This document shows positions 53,292-61,791 of a DNA stretch of 64,000 nucleotides, in pieces. A program made the translations under genes and the position numbers. Each line of letters begins with the position of its first letter. The stretch's first letter is position 1. This DNA is from Achromobacter sp. Root83 (GTDB taxonomy: Bacteria; Pseudomonadota; Gammaproteobacteria; Burkholderiales; Burkholderiaceae_B): NCBI RefSeq assembly GCF_001428845.1, contig NZ_LMIU01000006.1, positions 153,643-217,642 on the forward strand. Reading direction: 5' to 3'. The notes beneath the pieces were generated by a model. That model saw nothing but the letters and a program-made list of their open reading frames with translations. It was not told the DNA's origin and did no database searches.

Positions 53292-54893
53292 CCGGGCCCA
53301 GGCGCTATCCGGGGCCCCGCGTGCCAGCCTGCGGCGGGTCGCGCTGGCCATCCAGGCGAAGGCCAGGCCGGCCGCCAGCGCGGTCGCATCCACGCCCAGC
53401 GTGGCGGGCGACGTGTGGGCCCACAGTCCGGTTGCGGGGATCAGCGCGCCCAGCAGCGATGTCGCGGGAATCGCCAGCGTCACGGCCGCCGCCAGCCAAA
53501 GCAGATGCACCCCGGCCGCCGCGCCGCCGCGCAGGAACGCACATGCGATGCTGGCGAAAAACGCCAGGTAATACAGCCCCTGCAGCCAGGCGTCCAGATC
53601 GCCGACGCGGCCGTTCAGCCACTTGGCGCCGATCATCATCAATGAAATGCCGCACACGGATCCCAGGCACACGCCGACGGTCGCCGACGCCATCAGCCGC
53701 GTATCCAGCCGTTGCGCCGGCGCCTCGCCGGTGCGCCGGTCCGCGCGCTTGCGCCGCGTTTCGATCCAGAGCAGGTTGCCGCTGTAGAACAGCCAGGCCC
53801 CGGCCAGCCCCAGCAGGAAGTAAAGCCACTGCACCGCCACGCCGCCAAAGGACGCCATGTGCAGGGCGAAGAAGCTGCTGACCCACAGATTGGCCGCGTC
53901 CTGCCTGCCCGGCATGTAATCGCTGTTCGGGACCTTGCCCGTGTACGGATCGATCGCCACGAAGCCGCCGCGCGCGCGCGGCGACACCGCCGCTGCATCC
54001 TTGCCCCAGACGCGCACCATGGCGCGCGGGCTGGTCACCTGCGTGTATTGCAACGCCGACGGCGCGAAATCAGGCGACAGGTCCCGCACGCGCGCCAGCA
54101 GTTCGTCCGGCGCCAGCATGGCCGAGGGATCGCGCGGCGCGGCATCCGGCGGCGCGCCCCCGGACCGCTGGAACACCGATTCCAGCTTGCCGCCGTACAT
54201 CAGCCTGTCCTGCAGGTCGTAGATCCCGTCGTGAAAGGCAAAGACGACCGAACTGAGCGCCATGACGATGTGGAACGGCAGCGAAACAATGCCCACCACG
54301 TTGTGCGCGTCCAGCCACATGCGCTTGAGGTTCTTGCCGACGCGCAGCGCGAAGAAGTCCTTGACCAGCGATGGCAGCAGCACGATGACCCCGGACACCA
54401 GCGCGATGGCGTACAGCGATGCGACCACGCCCATGAACCAGCGGTTGGGGTCGCTGTCCGCGGGCAGGCCCACCACGCGATGCAGCACGTCGATGAAGGC
54501 GGCCAGGCCGCTGGGGTCGGCCTGCTCGATCCGCAACGCTCCCTCGGCATCCAGGCGCGCCAGGTAGTGCCGCACCGACGACTCGTCATGATCGTCGGCC
54601 TGCGGGTCGCGGACTTCCCAGCCCATGCGGGCCGGAACATTCTCGGTGTCCTGCAGAGGGATGCTGAATCCCTTGGCCACCTCCGGCCGCGCCGCCAGGG
54701 TCCGGGCGATCAGATGGGGCGCGGTTTCCAGCGGCGCCAGCGCCACGGCCGGCCCCGGCGAGGCCCAGCGGGCGATCGGCTCCTTGAACACCGTCAGCGC
54801 GCCTGCGTAAAAGGCGATGAAGAGCGCCATGCCGGTCAGGATGCCGGTCCAGGTGTGGACCGATTTGTAGATGCGTATGACGTCGGCTCGCAT
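53268..54893 (-). CDS. PepSY-associated transmembrane protein, ferric-reductase-like
   Basis: 541 residues from the ATG at 54893 (AGGAGGG 8 nt upstream). TM1 follows VIRIYKSVHTWTGILTGMAL, the motif of PepSY_TM proteins that supplies a haem-ligand histidine. Further pairs are HRVVGLPADS, DAHNVVGIVSLPFHIVMALS and ALHMASFGGVAVQWLYFLLG, with periplasmic PepSY-like sections between. The C-terminus has several more TM segments. Such proteins sit in siderophore clusters and are thought to reduce ferric siderophores at the inner membrane. Last gene of the receptor group upstream. Confidence 0.85.
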   Translation of the reverse strand: MRADVIRIYKSVHTWTGILTGMALFIAFYAGALTVFKEPIARWASPGPAVALAPLETAPHLIARTLAARPEVAKGFSIPLQDTENVPARMGWEVRDPQADDHDESSVRHYLARLDAEGALRIEQADPSGLAAFIDVLHRVVGLPADSDPNRWFMGVVASLYAIALVSGVIVLLPSLVKDFFALRVGKNLKRMWLDAHNVVGIVSLPFHIVMALSSVVFAFHDGIYDLQDRLMYGGKLESVFQRSGGAPPDAAPRDPSAMLAPDELLARVRDLSPDFAPSALQYTQVTSPRAMVRVWGKDAAAVSPRARGGFVAIDPYTGKVPNSDYMPGRQDAANLWVSSFFALHMASFGGVAVQWLYFLLGLAGAWLFYSGNLLWIETRRKRADRRTGEAPAQRLDTRLMASATVGVCLGSVCGISLMMIGAKWLNGRVGDLDAWLQGLYYLAFFASIACAFLRGGAAAGVHLLWLAAAVTLAIPATSLLGALIPATGLWAHTSPATLGVDATALAAGLAFAWMASATRRRLARGAPDSAWARRTLAPGA

Positions 54894-54910
54894 GGTCGCG
54901 GCCCTCCTGC

Positions 54911-55210
54911 TTAAAGCGCGCCGGCGGCGTACAGGCCGCCGTAGAGCGCCAGGCACACGCCGCCCAGCCAGCCCCAGGCGCGCCAGCCGCTGCCGAAGAA
55001 ATACACGGTGGAAAGGATGCCCAGCCACACGGGCGGGATCAGCCACATGGCAAGCTGCGAACGCGTGGCCAACGGCACGCCGGACGTCGCCGCCGCCAGC
55101 AGCGCGCTGCATCCCAGCGCAATGGCGAACCCCAGCAAGGCACCCGCCAGGCTCTTGGAGACCCAGTCGCGCCGGATGGGCGCGGGCTTGGCGGGCTTAG
55201 CGGGCTTCAT
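54911..55210 (-). CDS. Small membrane protein of the iron-uptake group
   Basis: 99 residues from the ATG at 55210 (GGAG 6 nt upstream), overlapping the previous gene by 14 nt. A basic, Pro/Ala/Lys N-terminus is followed by three TM segments (SLAGALLGFAIALGCSALLA, LAMWLIPPVWLGILSTVYFF, AWGWLGGVCLALYGGLYAAG). Small proteins of this type (DUF3649-like) regularly accompany PepSY_TM proteins and TonB receptors; their own role is not known. Confidence 0.75.
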   Translation of the reverse strand: MKPAKPAKPAPIRRDWVSKSLAGALLGFAIALGCSALLAAATSGVPLATRSQLAMWLIPPVWLGILSTVYFFGSGWRAWGWLGGVCLALYGGLYAAGAL

Positions 55211-55490
55211 TGGCATCTCCCCCGCGCGGCCCCACGAGCACGCCGAGGTACGGGATGAGGCAGAAGAACAGCATCAGCGCCGTACAGAACACGAACACGG
55301 CCGCCACCGCCGTGAATCCGTGCAGGCAGCCCCAGCCGCCCAGCGCCAGCAGCGCCGCGCCCGCGATGCGGGCCGGCTCGGCCGGCCAGGGCGCGCTGCC
55401 CCAACGCTGGTTGGGAGAAGCGCGATACAGGCAGAAGCAGCCCGCGAACAGGGCGATCAGGCTGCCAAGGATCAGGACTTGCATGGACAT
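55197..55490 (-). CDS. DUF3325-like small membrane protein of the iron-uptake group
   Basis: 97 residues with three TM segments (MQVLILGSLIALFAGCFCLY, IAGAALLALGGWGCLHGFTA, AAVFVFCTALMLFFCLIPYL) and five cysteines within the membrane. The N-terminus QVLILGSLIALFAGCFCLYR followed by ASPNQRW resembles DUF3325. Sits 93 bp after the TonB-dependent receptor and overlaps the next gene; probably auxiliary to ferric-siderophore processing. Confidence 0.75.
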   Translation of the reverse strand: MSMQVLILGSLIALFAGCFCLYRASPNQRWGSAPWPAEPARIAGAALLALGGWGCLHGFTAVAAVFVFCTALMLFFCLIPYLGVLVGPRGGDANEAR

Positions 55491-55583
55491 CCGTCAGTGT
55501 TGTTCAAAGTTGGAAGCATCCCGGCCCGCCTCACGCCTGGATCGGCTATCCCGGCATGAAGCGGACGGAATGTGAACCGTCGG

Positions 55584-57761
55584 TCAGAAGGTGATCGTGG
55601 CGGACGCCATGACGCTGCGGGCCGGCCCCAGCGTTGCGATCGGGGTGGTGTCGCTGAAAATGCCGGCGTAGTAGTGCTTGTCGAACACGTTGTTGACGTT
55701 CAGGCGCAGCACCACGTCCTTGCCATTGATCTGCATGGCATAGCGCGCGCCCAGGTCAAGCTGGCCCCAGCCCGGGATCTCGATGTTGTTGGCCGAGTCC
55801 GCGTACTGGCTGGACGTTGCCTGCACGCGGCCGCTGAGGGTCAGGCCGGGCACCCAGGGGGTATCCCATTCCAGCCCGGTGTTGACCTGCCAGCGCGGCG
55901 CGCCGACGGCGGTATTGCCGTCGTAGCGGCCAAACGAGGTCTTGACCTGCGTGCCTTGCGTATAGGTCACGCCGCCCAGCACGCGCACGCCGCGCGCGAG
56001 TTCGCCGAACGTATTCCATTCCACGCCGCGCACGCGCTTTTCGCCGCCGTCCGCGTAGGTCGGACGGGCCGCCGCGCCTTCGGTGACCAGCATGGGTTTG
56101 TCGATCTCGAAGAGCGCCAGCGTGTTGGTGAAAGTGCCGGCGTTCCACTTCACGCCCAGCTCCTTCTGCTTGGTCTTGTACGGCGCGAAGACCTGGCCGA
56201 AGTTGGTCGCGGTGGTGTCGGTGACGCTGTCGCCCTTGCTCAGCCCTTCCACATAGTTGGCGTAGAACGACAGGTCCGGCCCCCACGGCTTGATCACCAG
56301 GGCCACCGCGGGCGTCACCGCGTCTTCGTCGTAGCGCGACGTCGTCTTGCCCGTCTTGTCGAAGTTGCTGGTCTTCACGCGCTGGTTGCGCAGCCCGCCG
56401 GTCAGCAGCAGCCTGTCATCCAGGAACGACATGGTGTCGACCAGGGCCAGGCTGGACAGCGTGTTCTCGCTGGTCTTGGGCGCGCTGCCCGGCACCGCCG
56501 GCATGACCGGCGTGATGGGGTTGTAGATGTTCGACCTGAAGGTCGACGCCGTGCCCGTGGCCGACCCGTCCTCCAGTTCCAGGATGGACGCCTGCAGCAC
56601 CAGCTCGTGCCCGACGCTGCCGGTCTTGAAGCGCGAACGCAGGCCGGCCTCGGCAGAGGTCGCGTCGGTATAGGCGCGCTGGCCGATGATCGATCCCGTG
56701 AAGTTGCCGTTGGCGTCGATCTGTCTTGCGTGCGTCCCGTTGATCAGCCCGGACTGGTGGCTGTCGCGCCTGCCCACGCCCGCGAACGCCGACACGCTGT
56801 CGTTGAACCGGTATTCGGCCCGTCCCACCACGGCATTGCTTTGGATGCTGCCGTACCCCGTGCTGAACTGATTGATGCGGGGATCGGGTGCCACGGGAAC
56901 AACCGGCCCGGCGAACCAGAACATGGCCGGGGTGCCTCCCGTGAAAGACTCCTGGCTGTGATACGCGTCAATGGACGCTGTCAGCGCGCTGCCGCGGTAA
57001 TCCAGCCCGGCCGAAAAGAACTCGCGCTTCCGGGATTGGCCGTCCAGCGTGGTGGCGCCATCGCTGAACGATCCATTGACGCGCGCGCCCCATTCGTTGG
57101 CGGCGCCAAAGCGCCGGCCGGCGTCTATCGTCGTGCCCAGTTGCCCGTCGGACTGCCAATTCACCCCGTAGGTGGCGGTGGGCTCATCGCCCGCGCGCTT
57201 GGGCACCAGATTGACCGTGCCCCCCACCGCGCCGCTGGGCGCCATGCCGCTGAACAAGGCATTCGGCCCTTTCAGCACCTCGACCCGCTCGACGAACTCC
57301 ACCGGCGTGCGGCCCATGGGCGCCAGGCCGAACATGCCATTGATGGCCACGTCGTTCTGGTTGACATCGAAACCGCGGATGCGGAAGTTTTCGTAGGCAT
57401 GCCCGCTGGACGTCGTGAACCGGACGGACGGGTCGTTGGCCATCACGTCGGCAAGCGTGCGCGCCTGCTGGTTCTGTATGAGTTCGGACGTGTAGCTGGT
57501 GACGTTGAATGGCGTGTCCATCACGCTCTGATTGCCCATCAGGCCCAGCCGGGCGCCCTCCGCCACCTGCCCGCCCGCGTAAGGCGGGGGAAGTTCATTG
57601 CCGCCCAGCGATCCCGCGGTGACCGTCACCGGCTGCAGCGTGGTCGTCGTCGCCGCGTCCTGCGCCCAGGCAGCCGGCAGCGGCATCAATACGCCCAGCA
57701 AAATGCTGGGCGCAAGCCGCAGCGTTCGAGCATCCCTCGAAAAACCCCGTTCCTTAGACAA
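55584..57761 (-). CDS. TonB-dependent siderophore receptor
   Basis: 725 residues from TTG 57761, with GGTGGGG just upstream; no in-frame ATG precedes it. Signal peptide ends PLPAAWA. The TonB box region is LQPVTVTAG, the plug reads TLADVMANDPSVRFTTSSGH, RIRGFDVNQNDVAINGMFGL and VEVLKGPNALFSGMAPSGAV, and the 22-strand barrel ends NVFDKHYYAGIFSDTTPIAT...ATITF with the terminal Phe. No N-terminal signalling domain, so it is not a sigma/anti-sigma transducer. Members take up hydroxamate or mixed siderophores. A Fur-like box is immediately upstream. Confidence 0.93.
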   Translation of the reverse strand: MSKERGFSRDARTLRLAPSILLGVLMPLPAAWAQDAATTTTLQPVTVTAGSLGGNELPPPYAGGQVAEGARLGLMGNQSVMDTPFNVTSYTSELIQNQQARTLADVMANDPSVRFTTSSGHAYENFRIRGFDVNQNDVAINGMFGLAPMGRTPVEFVERVEVLKGPNALFSGMAPSGAVGGTVNLVPKRAGDEPTATYGVNWQSDGQLGTTIDAGRRFGAANEWGARVNGSFSDGATTLDGQSRKREFFSAGLDYRGSALTASIDAYHSQESFTGGTPAMFWFAGPVVPVAPDPRINQFSTGYGSIQSNAVVGRAEYRFNDSVSAFAGVGRRDSHQSGLINGTHARQIDANGNFTGSIIGQRAYTDATSAEAGLRSRFKTGSVGHELVLQASILELEDGSATGTASTFRSNIYNPITPVMPAVPGSAPKTSENTLSSLALVDTMSFLDDRLLLTGGLRNQRVKTSNFDKTGKTTSRYDEDAVTPAVALVIKPWGPDLSFYANYVEGLSKGDSVTDTTATNFGQVFAPYKTKQKELGVKWNAGTFTNTLALFEIDKPMLVTEGAAARPTYADGGEKRVRGVEWNTFGELARGVRVLGGVTYTQGTQVKTSFGRYDGNTAVGAPRWQVNTGLEWDTPWVPGLTLSGRVQATSSQYADSANNIEIPGWGQLDLGARYAMQINGKDVVLRLNVNNVFDKHYYAGIFSDTTPIATLGPARSVMASATITF

Positions 57762-57782
57762 TTCCCCACCCCGGAAATGTAA

Positions 57783-57803
57783 ATGATAATGAGTGGCAAT
57801 ATT
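57783..57803 (-). promoter_or_regulatory. Fur box candidate before the TonB-dependent receptor
   Basis: The sequence around ATGATAATGAGTGGCAATATT fits the repeated GATAAT pattern of Fur sites, strongest in its left half (GATAATGA). It is 21 nt before the TTG start and overlaps AT-rich promoter-like sequence (TAATAATATT on the minus strand). Iron repression is the expected effect. Confidence 0.6.
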
Positions 57804-57897
57804 ATTACATCAGTGTCAAGGATTGGGAACCGCGACGCGGCGGCGCATTGATCCAGCGCATATGCGCTATGAAAAAGTACCGCGCGCGGCGGAAGGA

Positions 57898-60093
57898 TCA
57901 GGGGTCTTCGGGCAGGTAGCCCAGCAGCTTGTCCAGCGTGATGGGATAGTCGCGCACGCGCGCGCCGGTTGCGTTGTAGATCGCGTTGGCGATGGCGGCG
58001 CCGACACCGCACAGGCCCAGTTCACCCACGCCTTTGGCTTTCATGGGCGACGACACCGGATCTTCTTCGTCCAGGAAGATCACCTCCTGGCGCGGGATGT
58101 CGGCATGCACGGGGACCTCGTAGCCCGCCAGATCGTGATTGACGAAGAACCCGGCGCGCAGGTCCACCGCCAGTTCCTCCATCAACGCCGCGCCAACCCC
58201 CATCGTCATCGCGCCGATGACCTGGCTGCGGGCGGTCTTGGGATTCAGGATGCGTCCGGCGGCGCACACCGCCAGCATGCGGCGTATCCGGGTCTCGCCC
58301 GTCGCCGCATCCACGCCGACCTCCACGAAATGCGCACCGAAGGTCGACTGCTGGAACTTCTTGTCCAGATCGCCGAATTCAAGCACATCCTCCGCCACCA
58401 GTTCACCGTGTTCGGCGGCCTGCGCCAGTGGCGCGGAGCGCCCTTCGGCGTCCGTCACCGCGCCATCGGCGAACACCGCGCCTTGCGCGGCGTAGCCCAG
58501 CTTTTCCAGAACGGCGGCGCGCAGCTTCATGCAGGCGGCGTAGACGCCCGCCGTCGCGCTGTTGGCTCCCCACTGGCCACCCGAGCCGGCGGACACCGGA
58601 AAGGACGAATCCCCCAGGCGGACGGCCACCTTGGCCAGCGGCACCCCCAGCATCTCGGCGGCGGTCTGCGCGATGATGGTGTAGCTGCCGGTGCCGATGT
58701 CGGTCATGTCCGTCTCGACGATGATCCCGCCGTCTGTGTCCAGCCGCACCCGCGCCGCGGACTTCATCACCAGGTTGTTGCGGTAGGCGCAAGCCATGCC
58801 CATGCCGACCAGCCATTGCCCTTCCCTGCGCCCGCCCGGTTTGGCGTGGCGATCCGCCCAGCCGAACCGTTGCGCGCCAGTGCGCAGGCATTCGACCAGC
58901 CGCCGCTGGGAAAAGGGGCGATGCGGCGCGGAAGGATCCACCGGCGTGTCGTTGCACACCCGGAATTCGACGGGATCCATGCCCAGCGCCTCGGCCATCT
59001 CGTCCATGGCGATCTCCAGCGCCATCATGCCCGGCGCCTCTCCGGGCGCACGCATCGCGTTGCCCTCCGGCAGGTCCAGCGTCATCAGATTCAACGCCGA
59101 CATGCGGTTGGCGCCGGCATAAAGGAACTGCGTCTGTTGAACCGCCTCTTCGGGCTGGCCGCCCGGCAGGTCGCCCGACCAGCTCTCGTGCCCGATGGCG
59201 GTCAGTTTTCCGTCCCGCTGCGCGCCCAGGCGTATCCGCTGAATGGTGGCGGGACGGTGCGTGGTGTTGTTGATCACCAAGGGACGCGGCAGCGCCACCT
59301 TGACGGGGCGCCCGGCCGCGCGCGCGCCCAGCGCCGCCAACAGCGCATCCGCGCGCACAAACAGCTTCGCGCCGAAGCCCCCGCCCACGTACGGCGAGAT
59401 CAAGCGCACCTTTTCCTTGGGAATGCCCAGCGTCCTGGCGACCTCGCTTCGGCCCCAGGCGACCATCTGGCTGGACGTCCAGAGCGTCAGTTCATCTCCC
59501 TTCCAGACCGCCGTGGACGCGTGCGGCTCCATCATGGCGTGCGATTGGTCGGGCGTGGTGTAGGTGCGGTCCGTCTTCACGGGCGCGGACGCGAACGCGT
59601 CCTCGAAATCGCCCACCGACGTTTTGGGTATGTGCTTTCCCGGCGACGCCTTGCGCGCCGCCGCCAGATCGAAAGCGCCCTTTTCTCCCTTGTACGTCAC
59701 GCGGATCAGCGCCGACGCGGCACGCGCCTGCTCGAACGTCTGCGCCACCACCACCGCGATCGCCTGGTGGTAATGCTCGACGTGCGGCCCGCCCAGCAGC
59801 GTGGCGGTGTTCATCTTGCCCTTGCCGAGCTTGCCGGCGTTCTGCGCGGTAACGACCGCCAGCACGCCGGGCGCGTTGCGGGCGGCGTCCACGTCCATCG
59901 CGCTGATCTTTCCCTTGGCGATGGCCGCTCCCAGCACGTAGCCCACGGCGGCGTCGGGCGCCTCATCGTGATGCTCATACGCGTATACCGCCCTGCCCGT
60001 GGTCTTCAGGGGGCCGTCGATGCGATCGAGCGCCTTGCCGACGACCGTGAGCCGATCGATGGGATTTTCGCTTGCCGGAGTATCGAATTTCAT
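57898..60093 (-). CDS. paoC: Molybdopterin-binding subunit of a PaoABC-type aldehyde oxidoreductase
   Basis: 731 residues of the xanthine oxidase family large subunit. Molybdenum-cofactor segments are visible: SPYVGGGFGAKLF, MRAPGEAPGMMALEIAMDEM, GMACAYRNN, DIGTGSYTIIAQTAAEMLGV, GSGGQWGANSATAGVY, and the catalytic base glutamate in KAKGVGELGLCG. It oxidises aldehydes to carboxylates in PaoABC of E. coli. Begins 4 nt after the FAD subunit gene. No PaoD/XdhC-type maturation gene is visible nearby. Confidence 0.9.
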   Translation of the reverse strand: MKFDTPASENPIDRLTVVGKALDRIDGPLKTTGRAVYAYEHHDEAPDAAVGYVLGAAIAKGKISAMDVDAARNAPGVLAVVTAQNAGKLGKGKMNTATLLGGPHVEHYHQAIAVVVAQTFEQARAASALIRVTYKGEKGAFDLAAARKASPGKHIPKTSVGDFEDAFASAPVKTDRTYTTPDQSHAMMEPHASTAVWKGDELTLWTSSQMVAWGRSEVARTLGIPKEKVRLISPYVGGGFGAKLFVRADALLAALGARAAGRPVKVALPRPLVINNTTHRPATIQRIRLGAQRDGKLTAIGHESWSGDLPGGQPEEAVQQTQFLYAGANRMSALNLMTLDLPEGNAMRAPGEAPGMMALEIAMDEMAEALGMDPVEFRVCNDTPVDPSAPHRPFSQRRLVECLRTGAQRFGWADRHAKPGGRREGQWLVGMGMACAYRNNLVMKSAARVRLDTDGGIIVETDMTDIGTGSYTIIAQTAAEMLGVPLAKVAVRLGDSSFPVSAGSGGQWGANSATAGVYAACMKLRAAVLEKLGYAAQGAVFADGAVTDAEGRSAPLAQAAEHGELVAEDVLEFGDLDKKFQQSTFGAHFVEVGVDAATGETRIRRMLAVCAAGRILNPKTARSQVIGAMTMGVGAALMEELAVDLRAGFFVNHDLAGYEVPVHADIPRQEVIFLDEEDPVSSPMKAKGVGELGLCGVGAAIANAIYNATGARVRDYPITLDKLLGYLPEDP

Positions 60094-60097
60094 CGCG

Positions 60098-61048
60098 TCA
60101 TGCCCTCGCCTGCGCCAGGATTGAACTGAGGATGCGCTGCGCCAGCGTCAGCTTGAACGCGTTCTCGGCCGTCGGCCGCGCATCGGCCAGAAGCCGGTCG
60201 GTGACGCGCGCGGCGCCCGCCGCCATTTCCGCTTCGGCCGCCTCGATCCGCCACGGCTGGTGCGCCACGCCGCCCAAGGCGACCCGTCCGCCGCCGTCCG
60301 GCTGCACAATGGCGCCGACCGACACCAGGGCGAAGGCGAAGGACGCCCGGTCGCGGACCTTGCGGTAGAAGTGCCTGCCGCCGATGGGCTTGGGCAGGGT
60401 CACGCCGGTGATGAGTTCACCCGGTTCCAGGTTGGTGTCGATATGCGGGGAATTGCCAGGCAAGCGGTAGAAATCCGCAATGGGAATGACGCGGGTCGTG
60501 CTGTCCGCCCGCAGCGTTTCCACCTTGGCGTCCAGCAGCCGCATGGCCACCGCCATGTCGCTGGGATGCGTTGCAATGCAGGTGTCGCTGCCGCCGATCA
60601 CGGCGAGCTGGCGCGTGACGCCCCCGATTGCCGAACAGCCGCTGCCCGGCGCCCGCTTGTTGCAGGGCTGATTGGTGTCGTAGTAGTAGGGACAGCGCGT
60701 GCGCTGAAGCAGATTGCCGGCGGTCGTGGCGCGGTTGCGGATCTGCCCCGATGCGCCGGCAAGAATCGCCCGCGACAGCACCGCGTAGTCGCGCCGGACG
60801 CGCTCGTCGGACGCCAGATCGGTGTTGCGCACCAGCGCGCCGATCCGCAGGCCACCGTCGGCGGCGGGTTCGATCCGGTCCAGGCCCAATCCGTTCACGT
60901 CGATCAGGTGGGCCGGTGTTTCGACCTCGATCTTCATCAGGTCGACCAGATTGGTACCGCCCGCGATAAAGCGGGCATGCGGCGCGCGGCCCGCGCTGGC
61001 GGCGGCCGCTTCCGGCGTGCGGGCGCGCTCGTAGGTGAAGGATTTCAT
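60098..61048 (-). CDS. paoB: FAD-binding subunit of the PaoABC-type oxidoreductase
   Basis: 316 residues. FAD motifs [18 protein letters not shown] and [18 protein letters not shown]. The insert [20 protein letters not shown], with a further downstream cysteine, is the extra [4Fe-4S] site characteristic of PaoB and absent from ordinary xanthine dehydrogenase FAD subunits. ATG 61048 overlaps the stop of the 2Fe-2S subunit (ATGA). Confidence 0.9.
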   Translation of the reverse strand: MKSFTYERARTPEAAAASAGRAPHARFIAGGTNLVDLMKIEVETPAHLIDVNGLGLDRIEPAADGGLRIGALVRNTDLASDERVRRDYAVLSRAILAGASGQIRNRATTAGNLLQRTRCPYYYDTNQPCNKRAPGSGCSAIGGVTRQLAVIGGSDTCIATHPSDMAVAMRLLDAKVETLRADSTTRVIPIADFYRLPGNSPHIDTNLEPGELITGVTLPKPIGGRHFYRKVRDRASFAFALVSVGAIVQPDGGGRVALGGVAHQPWRIEAAEAEMAAGAARVTDRLLADARPTAENAFKLTLAQRILSSILAQARA

Positions 61049-61608
61049 GCCTGGCCCTCCGCGACGTCCACGATGGCGTCGACGATGTTCGCGTAAGCGC
61101 CGCAGCGGCAGATGTTGCCGCTCATCCGTTCGCGGATCTCGTCCAGCGTCAAGAGCGGACGCTCGGCCAGATCGGCGGTGACGTGGCTGGGGACGCCCCG
61201 CGACACCTCTTCCAGCATCCCCACGGCGGAACAGATCTGCCCCGGCGTGCAGTAGCCGCATTGATATCCGTCGTGCCTGACGAACGCCGCCTGCAGGGGA
61301 TGAAGCGCCTCCGGCGTGCCCAGGCCTTCCACCGTGGTGATCTCGGCGCCATCGTGCATCACCGCCAGCGCAAGACAGGCGTTGACGCGCCTGCCGTCCA
61401 GCATCACCGTACAGGCGCCGCATTGCCCGTGGTCGCAGCCCTTTTTCGTGCCGGTCAGGTGCAGGTGTTCGCGCAGCGCGTCCAGCAGGGTCGTGCGCAT
61501 GTCCAGAGCCAGAGTGTGGGCGGCGCCGTTCACGCGCAGCGTCACCGTGGCCGGCATGGGTTGACCCGTGCCGCGCCCGGAAATCGTGGAATCTGAGGAT
61601 TGTTCCAA
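61045..61608 (-). CDS. paoA: 2Fe-2S subunit of the PaoABC-type oxidoreductase
   Basis: 187 residues from TTG 61608, supported by AAGGGAG 8 nt upstream; the ATG at 61557 ([11 protein letters not shown]) is an alternative without a ribosome site. Two cluster-binding motifs: [20 protein letters not shown] with the next Cys at ACLAL, and [13 protein letters not shown] with [13 protein letters not shown]. coli PaoA carries an N-terminal Tat signal; none is visible here from either start or further upstream, so the complex may be cytoplasmic. Confidence 0.85.
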   Translation of the reverse strand: MEQSSDSTISGRGTGQPMPATVTLRVNGAAHTLALDMRTTLLDALREHLHLTGTKKGCDHGQCGACTVMLDGRRVNACLALAVMHDGAEITTVEGLGTPEALHPLQAAFVRHDGYQCGYCTPGQICSAVGMLEEVSRGVPSHVTADLAERPLLTLDEIRERMSGNICRCGAYANIVDAIVDVAEGQA

Positions 61609-61791
61609 AGCAGGGACTCCCTTGAATGTCGCCCGGACCCTCTGGCGATCCGCAACGCGGCCAGCAATCCGCATTCCCAAAGGGCCCATGCGGTCCAGAT
61701 CAGGTCTTCCCCGGCGGTCCACGCGGCCGCGAGCAACGTTCAGGGAACGGGCATGCCGCTTGCTGGCGGCGTGCCTGCGCCCCGCCCCCGG

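Noticed and set aside
55572..57782. Plus-strand frame of over 700 codons opposite the TonB-dependent receptor
   Set aside because: Antisense shadow; the receptor has signal, plug and barrel motifs.
57793..60129. Plus-strand frame opposite the molybdopterin subunit
   Set aside because: Antisense shadow with unnatural His/Arg/Gln composition.
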